Source of the DNA: Desulfuromonadaceae bacterium
GTDB lineage: Bacteria; Desulfobacterota; Desulfuromonadia; Geobacterales; Pseudopelobacteraceae
Direction: 5' to 3'
DNA: 64,000 nucleotides
NCBI GenBank assembly: GCA_028687585.1
Contig: JAQTZV010000001.1
Span: forward strand, 62,001-126,000
Both the position numbers and the translations under genes were made by a program. A model generated the notes under the pieces. The model did not search any database. It was given only the letters and a program-made list of their open reading frames with translations, and was not told where the DNA came from. Below are positions 1 through 7,283 of this stretch, piece by piece (within the stretch, counting starts at the first letter, position 1; each line of letters starts with the position of its first letter).

Positions 1-1582
1 GATACACCGTGATGCAGTTATCGGCCTTGTTGCGCCAGTGTGCTGAACCGCTGATGTCGTATGGTGTCGGCACCGGATAGGCCATCTCGCCACGCTCGTT
101 TTTCTCTTTGCGAAGTTTGGCAGGATGCGCAACGAGCCAGACGTGAACGCCGTTCTCGCGGGCAAAGCGGCGAATTTTAGTGAGTGATGCGCTGATGTAC
201 TCGGTTTCGGAAAACGATGCTGGTCGGCAATGATCCAGTTCGTTCCAGGGATCAATCACAATGCCGGTAACGCCTTTGCGGCGGACTGCTATGCGGGCAA
301 GCTTCAGGATGTTTTCGACCGACACGCCGTCAGATTCTGGCAGTACAAAGGTGAAGTGATCGGCAATCCAGCTTTTAGCGGACTCCATCTCCTCACGCGC
401 CATACGGTTGGGATTGAAGAACGGCTTGCCAATATACTTTTCGGCCAATTTCTGAAAGTGAAGTTCAAGCGGCTGATTTTCCGGAGAGAAGACGGCGAAC
501 GTCCAGCCGTACTTGTTGGCAAGATTTATCATAAAGGCGTCGATAACTTCGCTTTTGCCGTGCCCTGGTATACCGGTCACAGTTGTCCATTGGCCAGGCT
601 GAAACGTGATGAGTGCATTCAATGACGGCCAGCCGGGACGGGCTCCGGGTGGCAGGCCTTTTTCGTACATGCGGTTGATTTGTTCAGAGAAATCATCGAC
701 CTCGAAAATCCCGGCCACTGGATACGGTCGTGCGTTTTCGATACAGTTCTTGACGGTATCAGCGCCATGGTTCAGCAGCACCACGTTGGCGTCTTTGCAG
801 CCGTCCGGCCATTCGACTCGTAGACAGCACTCTGCGCCAAGCCTGCGGGCAAGCTCCTCTTCAAGTTTCTGGCCTGCCGGATCGTTATCAACGGCAAGGA
901 TGATCTTTTTGAAGCCGTTCAGGAATTCTTCGGCGCTCTCAAGGAATGAGAATTTCGAAGTATAGTCCTTGGAGGTCGGTGAGGGTGCGCCATCAGGGAC
1001 GGATACGCAGTTCAGGAATCCGGCAACCTCAAAGGAGAGCTTGTCTATCTCACCTTCGACGATGATAAGCGTCTCAAAGCCGACGCAATCGTCCATGCCG
1101 TACAGGATGCGCTCTGCGCCAGACTCCATGCGGAAATTCTTCTGATGATCGCGGCTTTTGATGTTGACCACTTGCCCGTCACGGAAGTAGGGGAAGCGGA
1201 TTGCCGACACCTCCCCCTCAACTTGTGGCATCCAAACTTTTGCGACGCTGATCCGGTTGCGACGTACCACATTGGCTGATATGCCGCGCTTGGCAAACCA
1301 GTCCAGCATATGACCGGATTCCGGAGTTACGCCGCTGTACTCCGGTTTGTGGTAAGTTTTGGCTCGGTGTGCGAAAGGGTTTGACCGGTCATGAATGCCT
1401 TCCTGTAATGAGCCCCGCCAATCGCAGTGGTTGCACTTCCATACACCCTTGTCGACGTTGACCGACAGACAACGTGCCTTGGGGTTCTTTTTGCGGTGCG
1501 GTGCGCATTGCGGGCAGGTAGTGGGTACTTCGCCGGTGCGACCTGCCGGGACGTCTATGCCGAAATCGGAAAAGCTTTTCAT
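1..1582 (-). CDS. Phage primase-helicase, T7 gp4-like (3' end outside window)
   Basis: An open frame runs on the minus strand from an ATG at 1582 to the left edge without a stop, at least 527 codons. It encodes a bifunctional replicative primase-helicase that would prime and unwind the element's DNA. Visible in order: an N-terminal zinc ribbon with paired CPQC and CNHC motifs (about residues 23-63); a TOPRIM core with VEGEID and a DNDPAG aspartate motif; and a RecA-like helicase domain with Walker A GIPGHGKS near residue 337 and a hydrophobic VIDPW Walker B. The ATG overlaps the stop of the upstream replication gene as ATGA, so the two are translationally coupled. The C-terminus is missing only because of the window edge. 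Confidence 0.9.
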   Translation of the reverse strand, partial: MKSFSDFGIDVPAGRTGEVPTTCPQCAPHRKKNPKARCLSVNVDKGVWKCNHCDWRGSLQEGIHDRSNPFAHRAKTYHKPEYSGVTPESGHMLDWFAKRGISANVVRRNRISVAKVWMPQVEGEVSAIRFPYFRDGQVVNIKSRDHQKNFRMESGAERILYGMDDCVGFETLIIVEGEIDKLSFEVAGFLNCVSVPDGAPSPTSKDYTSKFSFLESAEEFLNGFKKIILAVDNDPAGQKLEEELARRLGAECCLRVEWPDGCKDANVVLLNHGADTVKNCIENARPYPVAGIFEVDDFSEQINRMYEKGLPPGARPGWPSLNALITFQPGQWTTVTGIPGHGKSEVIDAFMINLANKYGWTFAVFSPENQPLELHFQKLAEKYIGKPFFNPNRMAREEMESAKSWIADHFTFVLPESDGVSVENILKLARIAVRRKGVTGIVIDPWNELDHCRPASFSETEYISASLTKIRRFARENGVHVWLVAHPAKLRKEKNERGEMAYPVPTPYDISGSAHWRNKADNCITVY

Positions 1583-2337
1583 AGCGCCACCTGCAGACGG
1601 CGTAGTTTGCCAGGTGATACGTCAGTGGGTGCTTCATCTTCCCAGCGGCGATTGTTCAACCAGGTAGAGGCATGCGGGACATACTTGCCGGAATCTTTCA
1701 GCCAATCCGGTTGACTGGACTGCCACGCCACGGCGGACATGATCGTTGCGACAAGCCCTGGGTCTGGTTTTAATTTTGCCCACGCTTTGGCTGCGGCGGA
1801 TCCGTTTTTTTTGTTGGGATAGTGTTTCCGGAAAGTATCGAAATCGGTAAGGGATATAGGGTCTATATTCTTATTCTTACTTCTTATTCTAGGTGCGTTA
1901 CGTAACGTTACATCAGCGTTACTGGTAACGTTACATTCAATTAGCTTGTTTTGTCTGTAATTCTGAACTCTTATGCGTGTTTGTTCTCTTATTTTGTCCA
2001 GTGCTTCTATGTTTTGATGCTTGTTCCAGTTCGTTATTGATAGTATCGATTGTGTATCATTTGTGTCGATTCGCGTTATCATTCCGAGTCTTTCAAATGT
2101 CTGTAACGCTACACGTAACGTTACAAGCGGACGGTTGAATAATGACGCCAGAATTTCATCATTCAGCGGGATTGTTTCCGATAAGACCAGATGACCATCA
2201 GCGTTGCATTTTCCGGCCTGCGCTAGCAGCTTTATCCAGATAATGAGCAATGCATCACGTTCCGGCATGGCGTCGATAATCTTGATTTTGTCATCATCGA
2301 ACATTGTTACTGAAAGTTTTATCCACGTTATTGGCAT
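1579..2337 (-). CDS. Phage replisome organizer protein
   Basis: This 252-residue protein has an N-terminal domain starting MPITWIKLSVTMFDDDKI that matches the phage replisome organizer N-terminal family, a winged-helix origin-binding domain. The C-terminal segment (about 165-245, with FRKHYPNKKNG and HASTWLNNRRWED) is typical of phage and plasmid helicase-loader proteins. It probably binds the origin and recruits the helicase encoded downstream, with which it overlaps by ATGA. The linker between the domains is encoded by DNA full of GTAACGTTAC repeats, so the origin may lie inside the gene as in lambdoid O genes. That last point is inference. Confidence 0.82.
   Translation of the reverse strand: MPITWIKLSVTMFDDDKIKIIDAMPERDALLIIWIKLLAQAGKCNADGHLVLSETIPLNDEILASLFNRPLVTLRVALQTFERLGMITRIDTNDTQSILSITNWNKHQNIEALDKIREQTRIRVQNYRQNKLIECNVTSNADVTLRNAPRIRSKNKNIDPISLTDFDTFRKHYPNKKNGSAAAKAWAKLKPDPGLVATIMSAVAWQSSQPDWLKDSGKYVPHASTWLNNRRWEDEAPTDVSPGKLRRLQVAL
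1895..2124. repeat. Iteron-like GTAACGTTAC repeats, candidate origin
   Basis: Exact copies of the palindrome GTAACGTTAC lie at 1902-1911, 1925-1934 and 2115-2124, with degenerate copies such as GTAACGCTAC at 2103-2112 and half-sites at 1895-1901 and 1917-1922. An A/T-rich stretch (about 1861-1890) flanks the cluster. Iterons beside an AT-rich segment inside the initiator gene are the classic layout of a lambda-type origin. Origin function is inferred. Confidence 0.55.
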
Positions 2338-2854
2338 TGCTTCCGCCTACTGTTTTGATGGTTTGCTCGTAATCGTGTTCTCGATAATGAAGAAATATGA
2401 AGAACGATATTGATAAAATGACGAAATATGACGAATAATCCTGGGCTATTTTCTCTCAATATTATGAAATTGCTAAGAAAAGCTAAGATCGTTAAGAAAT
2501 CTAAAGAACGATATTGAGAAAATGGCGACATTTGGAGACGTTTTAAAAAAACCGGGACAAATCAGGACGTTTTCTAGCGTTTTCAAACGTCTGCACTCCC
2601 CTTTGATAAATGGTAAGAAAAGGTTCCAAAGTGCTAACCAATGCTAACCGACTCGTCTGCACTCCCCTTTGATAAATTAAATGGTAACAAAAGGTAACAT
2701 GTTTGCGCATCGCTGGAATTGCTCACAAAAACCCGGAAATAACAGGAAGTTTTCCGGCGCTTTAAGTTCCCTAACTCCTGACATCCCCTAACATTTTTCC
2801 CATAACTATCTTTGTAAGGCTTCTATTAAGGGTTTTACTGCAAAAGACTGCAAT
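2338..2854. other. Non-coding, repeat-rich intergenic region of the element
   Basis: No supported gene lies in these 517 bases. Three imperfect repeat families are visible. A 24-bp exact direct repeat lies at 2588-2611 and 2654-2677, followed each time by a short A-rich run. An AGAACGATATTGA-type repeat occurs at about 2401 and 2505. A third pair, containing CAGGA(C/A)GTTTTC, lies near 2547-2582 and 2728-2763. This could be a regulatory or origin-proximal region, or hold a small RNA. Confidence 0.6.
2588..2677. repeat. 24-bp direct repeat pair
   Basis: Two identical 24-base copies (2588-2611 and 2654-2677) start with CGTCTGCACTCC and end with GATAAAT, 66 bp apart start to start. Each is followed by an ATGGTAA(G/C)AAAAGG-like stretch, so the duplicated unit is really longer and imperfect. 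They lie between the replication genes and the small-gene cluster and may bind a protein of the element. Confidence 0.8.
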
Positions 2855-3058
2855 TTATTCGTCATCCGCTAAAACCTCGCCTCGCGCACGGGCTATTGCG
2901 GCGATCCGCTGCTTTGCTCCGGATCGTTCAACCATCATTTCTGCTACCCTGTCTGAACGGTCTCTGCTGAGTTGGTTGGCTAGGGCTTGCTCCTCGGGGG
3001 TGATAGGTATCCAAGAGCCTGTGGCGGGCGACACCAATTGATTTTTGTCGTTAAGCAT
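2855..3058 (-). CDS. Small hypothetical phage protein (67 aa)
   Basis: The product is not recognised. It starts MLNDKNQLVSPATGS and is rich in charged residues, with an Arg/Ala/Glu-rich C-terminal helix. The ATG at 3058 is chosen because GAAGGAGAAGC precedes it and because it overlaps the stop of the upstream small gene by 8 bp; an in-frame start 24 codons further up lacks such a site. It belongs to the leftward run of tiny overlapping genes that follows the excisionase-like gene. Confidence 0.65.
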   Translation of the reverse strand: MLNDKNQLVSPATGSWIPITPEEQALANQLSRDRSDRVAEMMVERSGAKQRIAAIARARGEVLADDE

Positions 3059-3266
3059 TTTGCTTCTCCTTCCGTTGTTGTAAGGACTCCGGGTACAGCA
3101 ATTTCTGAGACGCACGCTGCGCGGCCTCAAGTTCTATTGCTGCGTCCTTGACTTCGGCACGGGATCCGTTCTGATCTGCGCCAGTGAAGCTGATAAGTGC
3201 ATCCAGCAAGCGGCGGTGAGCTTGGTCTTTTGCGATTTCAGCAGCCGTTGTATTCAAGCTCTGCAT
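3051..3266 (-). CDS. Small hypothetical phage protein (71 aa)
   Basis: This predicted soluble, mostly helical protein (MQSLNTTAAEIAKDQAHRRL at the start) has a highly charged Lys/Glu/Gln tail. No family is recognised. It overlaps the preceding 35-codon ORF by 13 bp and the next gene by 8 bp, a compact arrangement typical of phage early genes. Translation is probably coupled to that of the upstream small ORF. Confidence 0.6.
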   Translation of the reverse strand: MQSLNTTAAEIAKDQAHRRLLDALISFTGADQNGSRAEVKDAAIELEAAQRASQKLLYPESLQQRKEKQNA

Positions 3267-3361
3267 CCCCTCATAACCAGCGACATTGCTTGACGTTGTG
3301 CTGATTTACGAAGTCGGCACTTCAGAAGTTCACGACGAATTAATGATATAAATCTTTTCAT
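3254..3361 (-). CDS. Very small basic ORF (35 aa)
   Basis: The reading frame MKRFISLIRRELLKCRLRKS... is strongly basic (Arg/Lys-rich) and preceded by a good ribosome binding site (AAGGAGCAAGACC). It overlaps the next gene's start by 13 bp. It could be a real micro-protein or a translational coupler. The evidence is only the ribosome binding site and gene packing. Confidence 0.45.
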   Translation of the reverse strand: MKRFISLIRRELLKCRLRKSAQRQAMSLVMRGCRA

Positions 3362-3380
3362 GGTCTTGCTCCTTTCTGGT

Positions 3381-3551
3381 TTATGCTGCCGATTGTGAAA
3401 AGAAACCGCCGGGGTCGCACATCATTTTCTTGAAATGCTGGATGTGCGGCGTGTCTGGGTGCTTCCAGGCCATTTTCAAAATCTGGCGGTGCTGTCTGGC
3501 AAACTTCGTCATTAATCCGTTAAATCTCTTGATGCGGATTTCGTCTGTCAT
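3381..3551 (-). CDS. Small hypothetical phage protein (56 aa)
   Basis: The ORF begins MTDEIRIKRFNGLMTKFARQ and ends in a Gly/Phe/Ser segment. It has a clear AAAGGAG site 8 bases before the ATG at 3551. It sits between the excisionase-like gene and the next small ORF on the same strand. Function is unknown; the basic helical content fits a small nucleic-acid-associated early protein, which is inference. Confidence 0.55.
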   Translation of the reverse strand: MTDEIRIKRFNGLMTKFARQHRQILKMAWKHPDTPHIQHFKKMMCDPGGFFSQSAA

Positions 3552-3566
3552 GGTTTGTTTCTCCTT

Positions 3567-3764
3567 TCATGCGGCCTGTTGTCCTCGCCGCGATTCAATC
3601 CATGCGTCAGCCTCGGCTGCGTCAATTACGGTGATTTGTTCGCTAAGCTTGATCCTTGTTAATTTTCCCTCCTTAAGCATGTTGTAAATGTGTCCCTTCG
3701 AACAATCCAACATTGCCGCTAGTGTTGGGACGCGGTAAAAGCGTTTGGGTGCTGTTGTTTTCAT
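3567..3764 (-). CDS. AlpA/excisionase-like helix-turn-helix protein
   Basis: This 65-residue protein has a MerR-like helix-turn-helix of the excisionase/AlpA class: YRVPTLAAMLDCSKGHIYNM forms the HTH, followed by a TVIDAAEADAWIESR strand-helix. Such proteins act as recombination directionality factors or transcription activators of integrated elements. The gene is divergent from the repressor gene at 3857 and shares its promoter region with it. A palindromic operator lies in between, so the pair likely forms the element's lysogeny/excision switch. Confidence 0.72.
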   Translation of the reverse strand: MKTTAPKRFYRVPTLAAMLDCSKGHIYNMLKEGKLTRIKLSEQITVIDAAEADAWIESRRGQQAA

Positions 3765-3788
3765 ATTGCCTCCTTATTTTGGTTTGAC

Positions 3789-3847
3789 TACGATTTAAAT
3801 CGTATGTACTATAAAAATCGTAGGAGTGTCAACGAATATAATCGTAG
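3789..3847. promoter_or_regulatory. Divergent operator region with ATCGTA half-sites
   Basis: A perfect 16-bp palindrome TACGATTTAAATCGTA occupies 3789-3804. Two further ATCGTAG half-sites follow at about 3817-3823 and 3841-3847, the last overlapping the ribosome binding site of the repressor gene. The arrangement suggests binding by the adjacent HTH repressor and autoregulation. Confidence 0.65.
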
Positions 3848-3856
3848 GAGGGCAAT

Positions 3857-4429
3857 GTGGCTGCAAGACCAAAAGTTGGGGGAGGTAAAACGCCTGTTAG
3901 GGTCGTAGAATTGTTGCAAGTTGCAGTTAATAAAACAAGTCAGGCTGCTACGGCTCGGGCATTAGGCCTAACTTTGAAGGGCGTCCAAAATTATATTAAG
4001 GGTATTGGTGAGCCAAATGCGGCTACACTTACAAAAGTGGCTGATTATTTTAATGTGGACGTAGACTGGTTAAGGGTAAATGAAATACCTAATGAATTAA
4101 TTACCACTAAGCTTTTGGATAAATATTTTTCATTTATAAACTCTTTAAAAACAAATAAGCTAAGAAAACTAGGGCTCCATTTTTCGAGTCTATGGTTCAA
4201 GAATGTTCACTGTGATCTGGTTATTATTCATAATTTTGGTGATGAGCGAAAAAGGGAGGAATTAAGGCCATATATGCAAGCCTGTGAAGATTTGGAAATG
4301 GAACATATTCGCTGGTCTAAAAAAACTGGCGGTTTATTAGGAGACGAACCCGATTATGAAAAACAACAATCGGATGAAGTAGATTCTAAAAACGGGCAAG
4401 CTGTTAATTATGATAATGAACAGCAATGA
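3857..4429 (+). CDS. HTH repressor-like protein
   Basis: This 190-residue protein starts with GTG after GTAGGAGGGCA. The N-terminal 75 residues form an XRE/Cro-like helix-turn-helix (SQAATARALGLTLKGVQNYI, then PNAATLTKVADYFNVDVDWL). The rest is hydrophilic and ends in a low-complexity Asp/Glu/Gln tail. No LexA-type protease dyad is evident, so it is not a self-cleaving repressor. Codon use is more A/T-rich than in the host genes around the element. It probably represses its own and the divergent excisionase promoter. Confidence 0.7.
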   Translation: MAARPKVGGGKTPVRVVELLQVAVNKTSQAATARALGLTLKGVQNYIKGIGEPNAATLTKVADYFNVDVDWLRVNEIPNELITTKLLDKYFSFINSLKTNKLRKLGLHFSSLWFKNVHCDLVIIHNFGDERKREELRPYMQACEDLEMEHIRWSKKTGGLLGDEPDYEKQQSDEVDSKNGQAVNYDNEQQ

Positions 4430-4539
4430 CAAATTCAGATAATAAAAAGGTGGCTCGGTGGGATTGCCTTTGATTAGAGTCTCAGTTTGCTCCTTTGAAT
4501 ACGGTTGATTAATTATTTATGTTGCGGTATGGAACAAAT

Positions 4540-4779
4540 ATGAACGAAGATTTAAAGAAAAGCGTATGGCTTTGGCTTATAAAAAATGGATATCGCAACG
4601 ACTTTGCCGGAAAAATTACCCTTGTTTTTGCTGGCGGTGGTTTGCGTGATGTAACTCCAAAACCTATAAATGAATTTAAGAAGCCGCCCAGACGTCTTTT
4701 GCCAAGTAAAGACTACACTGGCACTATTGTTCTGGATTGCGCCGTGTTCTCAGCCGGCCTGGTTGTAACTTTGAAATAG
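4540..4779 (+). CDS. Hypothetical protein (79 aa)
   Basis: The ORF starts MNEDLKKSVWLWLIKNGYRN and contains a glycine-rich turn and a Pro/Arg/Lys-rich middle. No family is recognised. The start at 4540 is preferred over one 7 codons upstream, but both have weak ribosome binding sites. It could be a small cargo gene of the element. Confidence 0.4.
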   Translation: MNEDLKKSVWLWLIKNGYRNDFAGKITLVFAGGGLRDVTPKPINEFKKPPRRLLPSKDYTGTIVLDCAVFSAGLVVTLK

Positions 4780-4805
4780 GCGCTATTTTCACGGCACTGA
4801 CTTAC

Positions 4806-4891
4806 TACCCGTAAGGGCGTGAGTTGCCACCTGGATAGCACAAGTACTCATTCCACTACCTCCCCACCGGCAACTCAGCGGGAAACGGGTA
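4806..4891 (+). ncRNA. Candidate structured RNA, nested stems
   Basis: Two nested perfect stems are visible: an outer 7-bp stem TACCCGT (4806-4812) with ACGGGTA (4885-4891), and an inner 9-bp stem TGAGTTGCC (4820-4828) with GGCAACTCA (4869-4877). The region lies between two small genes and ends about 95 bases before the ATG at 4987. It may be a structured leader, a small RNA, or a DNA-level inverted repeat; no known family is recognised. Confidence 0.35.
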
Positions 4892-4986
4892 AGGGGTCGG
4901 CGTGAGCAGATCGTAGGCGATGTATTGCCGCCGGTTTGCTTGCGCTTTTTTTTTGCGCGGCTCGGCAGAAATGGAGTGAAAAGAGT

Positions 4987-5316
4987 ATGGGTGAAGTGAA
5001 AACTGACAGATGTAGATTGTTGACACCGGCGCTGGTTGCTGAGCTATCAGCCCTCATCGATAAAATCCAGTCGCTTGAAGAGTCTGACATTGCAAGGAGC
5101 CTGATGGATTGCGCCCTGCACATACAGATTGAATCTGCGCGGATCGACGCCGGATCTGCAAAGAAGCGTTCCGAACAAGGTGTGTGTCCATGGCAAGAAG
5201 ATTTGCCCGAACATCTTCACTCGTGGTTGCAGTCCAAAGCGCGTCAGGAAGGCGTTAGTATCAACACCCTTGCCACAACGTATATTGCCTACGGTCTGAC
5301 GCGAGACGTCGCATGA
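4987..5316 (+). CDS. Ribbon-helix-helix-like small protein
   Basis: The 109-residue product starts MGEVKTDRCRLLTP; the ATG at 4987 is preferred over one 17 codons upstream. The C-terminal 35 residues (LHSWLQSKARQEGVSINTLA and following) resemble the ribbon-helix-helix of Arc/HicB-type DNA-binding proteins. The N-terminal part is helical. It may be an orphan antitoxin or small regulator. A bidirectional terminator separates it from the toxin-antitoxin pair on the other strand. Confidence 0.55.
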   Translation: MGEVKTDRCRLLTPALVAELSALIDKIQSLEESDIARSLMDCALHIQIESARIDAGSAKKRSEQGVCPWQEDLPEHLHSWLQSKARQEGVSINTLATTYIAYGLTRDVA

Positions 5317-5324
5317 TCTGACAT

Positions 5325-5355
5325 GAAAAGACGACCTGTAAAAGGCCGTCTTTTC
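5325..5355. terminator. Bidirectional intrinsic terminator
   Basis: Inverted arms GAAAAGACG (5325-5333) and CGTCTTTTC (5347-5355) form a hairpin with A and T runs on either side. It lies between the convergent RHH gene and antitoxin gene and can serve both. Confidence 0.75.
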
Positions 5356-5374
5356 TGCTTCTGGGGGGAGCTGG

Positions 5375-5722
5375 TTACAGAAACATCCTGTAATCAACAT
5401 GAAGGGCTTCTGCCAGTTTCTTTGCCCGTTCTTTTCCAATGGCTCTCTTGCCGCTCTCCATCTCACTTATGTGACGGCGGGGAATGCCTGTCGCCTCTGC
5501 AAGCTGAACCTGTGTAAGTTCCTCGCGGTAGCGAGAACCTTTCAGATATATGCCTGCCGGATTGGTTAACAGCTCTGGGGAAACTTCCGTTGCCAAGATG
5601 GAATCTTCTGACAGCTCTGATGCTCCTGTTGTGCGGGCATATTTCCGCAAGCGACTGATTGCCTCCGGGCTGCCGATGAAACGGATGTTTTCAGTAGGGC
5701 GCTTTCTCGTGTGTACCTGCAT
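5375..5722 (-). CDS. XRE-family antitoxin (HigA-like)
   Basis: The 115-residue protein has a C-terminal XRE helix-turn-helix (LTQVQLAEATGIPRRHISEM) and a less conserved N-terminal part likely to contact the toxin. It follows the RelE/HigB-like gene and overlaps it by 32 bp, the toxin-first order typical of HigBA-type modules. It should neutralise the toxin and autoregulate the operon, probably through the palindromic region upstream at 6011-6048. Confidence 0.82.
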   Translation of the reverse strand: MQVHTRKRPTENIRFIGSPEAISRLRKYARTTGASELSEDSILATEVSPELLTNPAGIYLKGSRYREELTQVQLAEATGIPRRHISEMESGKRAIGKERAKKLAEALHVDYRMFL

Positions 5723-5969
5723 ACCTGATCTCCGCTAACTTGATGGTCTTGTCGGTTACTCTCCAGACAGTGACATACGTGGGGTTTCCCTTTTTTAGAT
5801 GGCAGTGGTGGTCTCCGTTTGCAAGGGTTGAATAGTTTCTCCAGTTGCCTCGAACGGGGCCATTTCTGATAATCTCCAAAACAAGAACGTCAAGTAGTAC
5901 CTTGATTTTTTCCGGTAATTGTCGTTGTTGTTTCGCTGCTGATCTGCTGTACGAAACCGTCCATGTCAT
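5691..5969 (-). CDS. RelE/HigB-like mRNA-interferase toxin
   Basis: This 92-residue protein has the RelE/ParE fold signature: SRSAAKQQRQLPEKI, then a NWRNYSTLANG strand, a YVTVWRV strand and EIRYAGTHEKAPY at the C-terminus. It would cleave mRNA on the ribosome when free of its antitoxin. A strong promoter (TTGACA, 16 bp, TACAAT at 5975-6002) places the transcription start at or just beside the ATG, so the mRNA may be leaderless. Such modules commonly stabilise integrated elements. Confidence 0.8.
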   Translation of the reverse strand: MTWTVSYSRSAAKQQRQLPEKIKVLLDVLVLEIIRNGPVRGNWRNYSTLANGDHHCHLKKGNPTYVTVWRVTDKTIKLAEIRYAGTHEKAPY

Positions 5970-5974
5970 GGGTC

Positions 5975-6002
5975 ATTGTACCTTTTTTATGTACATTGTC
6001 AA
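5975..6002 (-). promoter_or_regulatory. Sigma-70 promoter of the toxin-antitoxin operon
   Basis: On the minus strand TTGACA (6002-5997) and TACAAT (5980-5975) are separated by 16 bp. The toxin ATG at 5969 lies only 6-7 bases after the -10, giving a leaderless or nearly leaderless transcript. Confidence 0.7.
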
Positions 6003-6010
6003 AACCTTTC

Positions 6011-6048
6011 GCATACGATTTAAAGAAAAAATCATCTAAACCGTATGC
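6011..6048. promoter_or_regulatory. Imperfect inverted repeat upstream of the TA promoter
   Basis: GCATACGATTTA (6011-6022) is mirrored by TAAACCGTATGC (6037-6048), with one mismatch over 12 bp. The left arm shares CATACGATTTAAA with the operator palindrome at the repressor gene. It lies between the 3' end of the integrase gene and the toxin promoter, so it may be an operator, an integrase terminator, or both. Confidence 0.5.
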
Positions 6049-6066
6049 GGTCAGAAGAGTTATTTG

Positions 6067-7263
6067 TTATCGTTTTAGCTCGTCCAGATAATCACTCCAC
6101 GCCTGTAACATCCTGGTGCGGTCTTCAAGGTGCAGTGTCCTGTTGTATGCGTTGCCAAGCCTGTCAGGGACTTTGTGCGCAAGTTGTGCCTCTATCACGT
6201 CCGGCTGGAATTTCAATACTTCATGCAGCATGGTTCGTGCCGTGGCCCTGAATCCGTGCGCCACAACGTACTCGCCTGAAAATCCCATATAGCGGAATGC
6301 TTCATTGAATGAGTTGTGTGAGATGCTCCTTTCAGGCGTTTTGAGTGAAGGAAAGACGTATTTACCCGCGCCGGTAATGGTATGGATCCCTTTCAGGAGT
6401 GATAAGGCTTGTCGCGATAACGGCACAAGATGCTCGCGCCGGCGCTTCATCTTGTGCGCCGGGATGATCCATAATGCAGTGTCAAGGTCGATTTCTGCCC
6501 ACTCAGCCTTTTGTAACTCCCCAGGCCTGGTCATTAGTTGTGGCAATAATTGCAATGCTACCTTGACGGCAAAATAACCGTTGTCGTAACCGTCTATCGC
6601 TTTCAGAAGCGGTGCCAGTTTATCCGGTTTAGTAGGCGCTGAAAAATGTTTATGTGATAATGGTGGTAATGTTCCACGCAATGACACTGCAGGATTGTTC
6701 TCGGCCTTGCCACGGGTCACGGCATACGCATAGACGGCTTCCGTTATGCCTTTCATCCGGTGTGCCGTGTATGGGGAGTACTTGCCGATCTCTGAGAAGA
6801 TGTCGAACAGCAACGGCGTTGTTATTTCAGCAAGCCTCTTGTTGCCTATCGAACAGAAGAGGAATCTTTCAAGCTGGTTCTTTACTCTGTCGGTATGCTC
6901 CTGTGTCCACCGGGGCTTGTTGCTTTCGTGCCATTCCATCGATACCGATCTGAAGGTTTCAGCGTCAATCGCTTTTTTAATTGCCTGCTGCTTCTTCTCT
7001 GCTGAAGGATCGATGCCATTAGCAATCATCTCTCTGGCTACTGCCCGCTTGTCTCGAGCCGATGCAAGGGTAACTTCAGGGTATGTACCGAATGCCAGTG
7101 TCTTCCGCTTCTCCTCGAAAGAATAATCAAACCGCCAATACTTTCCGCCGGCAGAAGTGACGAGCAAATAAAGACCTTTTCCGTCTGAAAGCTTTTGATC
7201 CTTGTCGAGCGGCTTTGATTTCCTCAGGCCAATATCTGTCAATGGCGTGATTTTGCGCTTCAT
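6067..7263 (-). CDS. int: P4-type tyrosine integrase
   Basis: The product is a site-specific recombinase of the phage P4 integrase class (about 398 residues), catalysing integration and excision. It has the N-terminal arm-binding DUF4102 domain (LSDGKGLYLLVTSAGGKYWR), a core-binding helical domain, and a catalytic domain with the first Arg in MTRPGELQKAEW, the HxxR box HGFRATARTML, a later His in AQLAHKV, and Tyr in NAYNRTLH. The start MKRKITPLTD at 7263 is preferred over 7278. It is the terminal gene of the element, next to repeats that may be arm sites. Confidence 0.9.
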   Translation of the reverse strand: MKRKITPLTDIGLRKSKPLDKDQKLSDGKGLYLLVTSAGGKYWRFDYSFEEKRKTLAFGTYPEVTLASARDKRAVAREMIANGIDPSAEKKQQAIKKAIDAETFRSVSMEWHESNKPRWTQEHTDRVKNQLERFLFCSIGNKRLAEITTPLLFDIFSEIGKYSPYTAHRMKGITEAVYAYAVTRGKAENNPAVSLRGTLPPLSHKHFSAPTKPDKLAPLLKAIDGYDNGYFAVKVALQLLPQLMTRPGELQKAEWAEIDLDTALWIIPAHKMKRRREHLVPLSRQALSLLKGIHTITGAGKYVFPSLKTPERSISHNSFNEAFRYMGFSGEYVVAHGFRATARTMLHEVLKFQPDVIEAQLAHKVPDRLGNAYNRTLHLEDRTRMLQAWSDYLDELKR

Positions 7264-7283
7264 ATATGGCCTCCGCAATTTTA

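Noticed and set aside
4806..4891. Integron attC site
   Set aside because: The inverted repeats lack the RYYYAAC/GTTRRRY core sites and there is no integron integrase.
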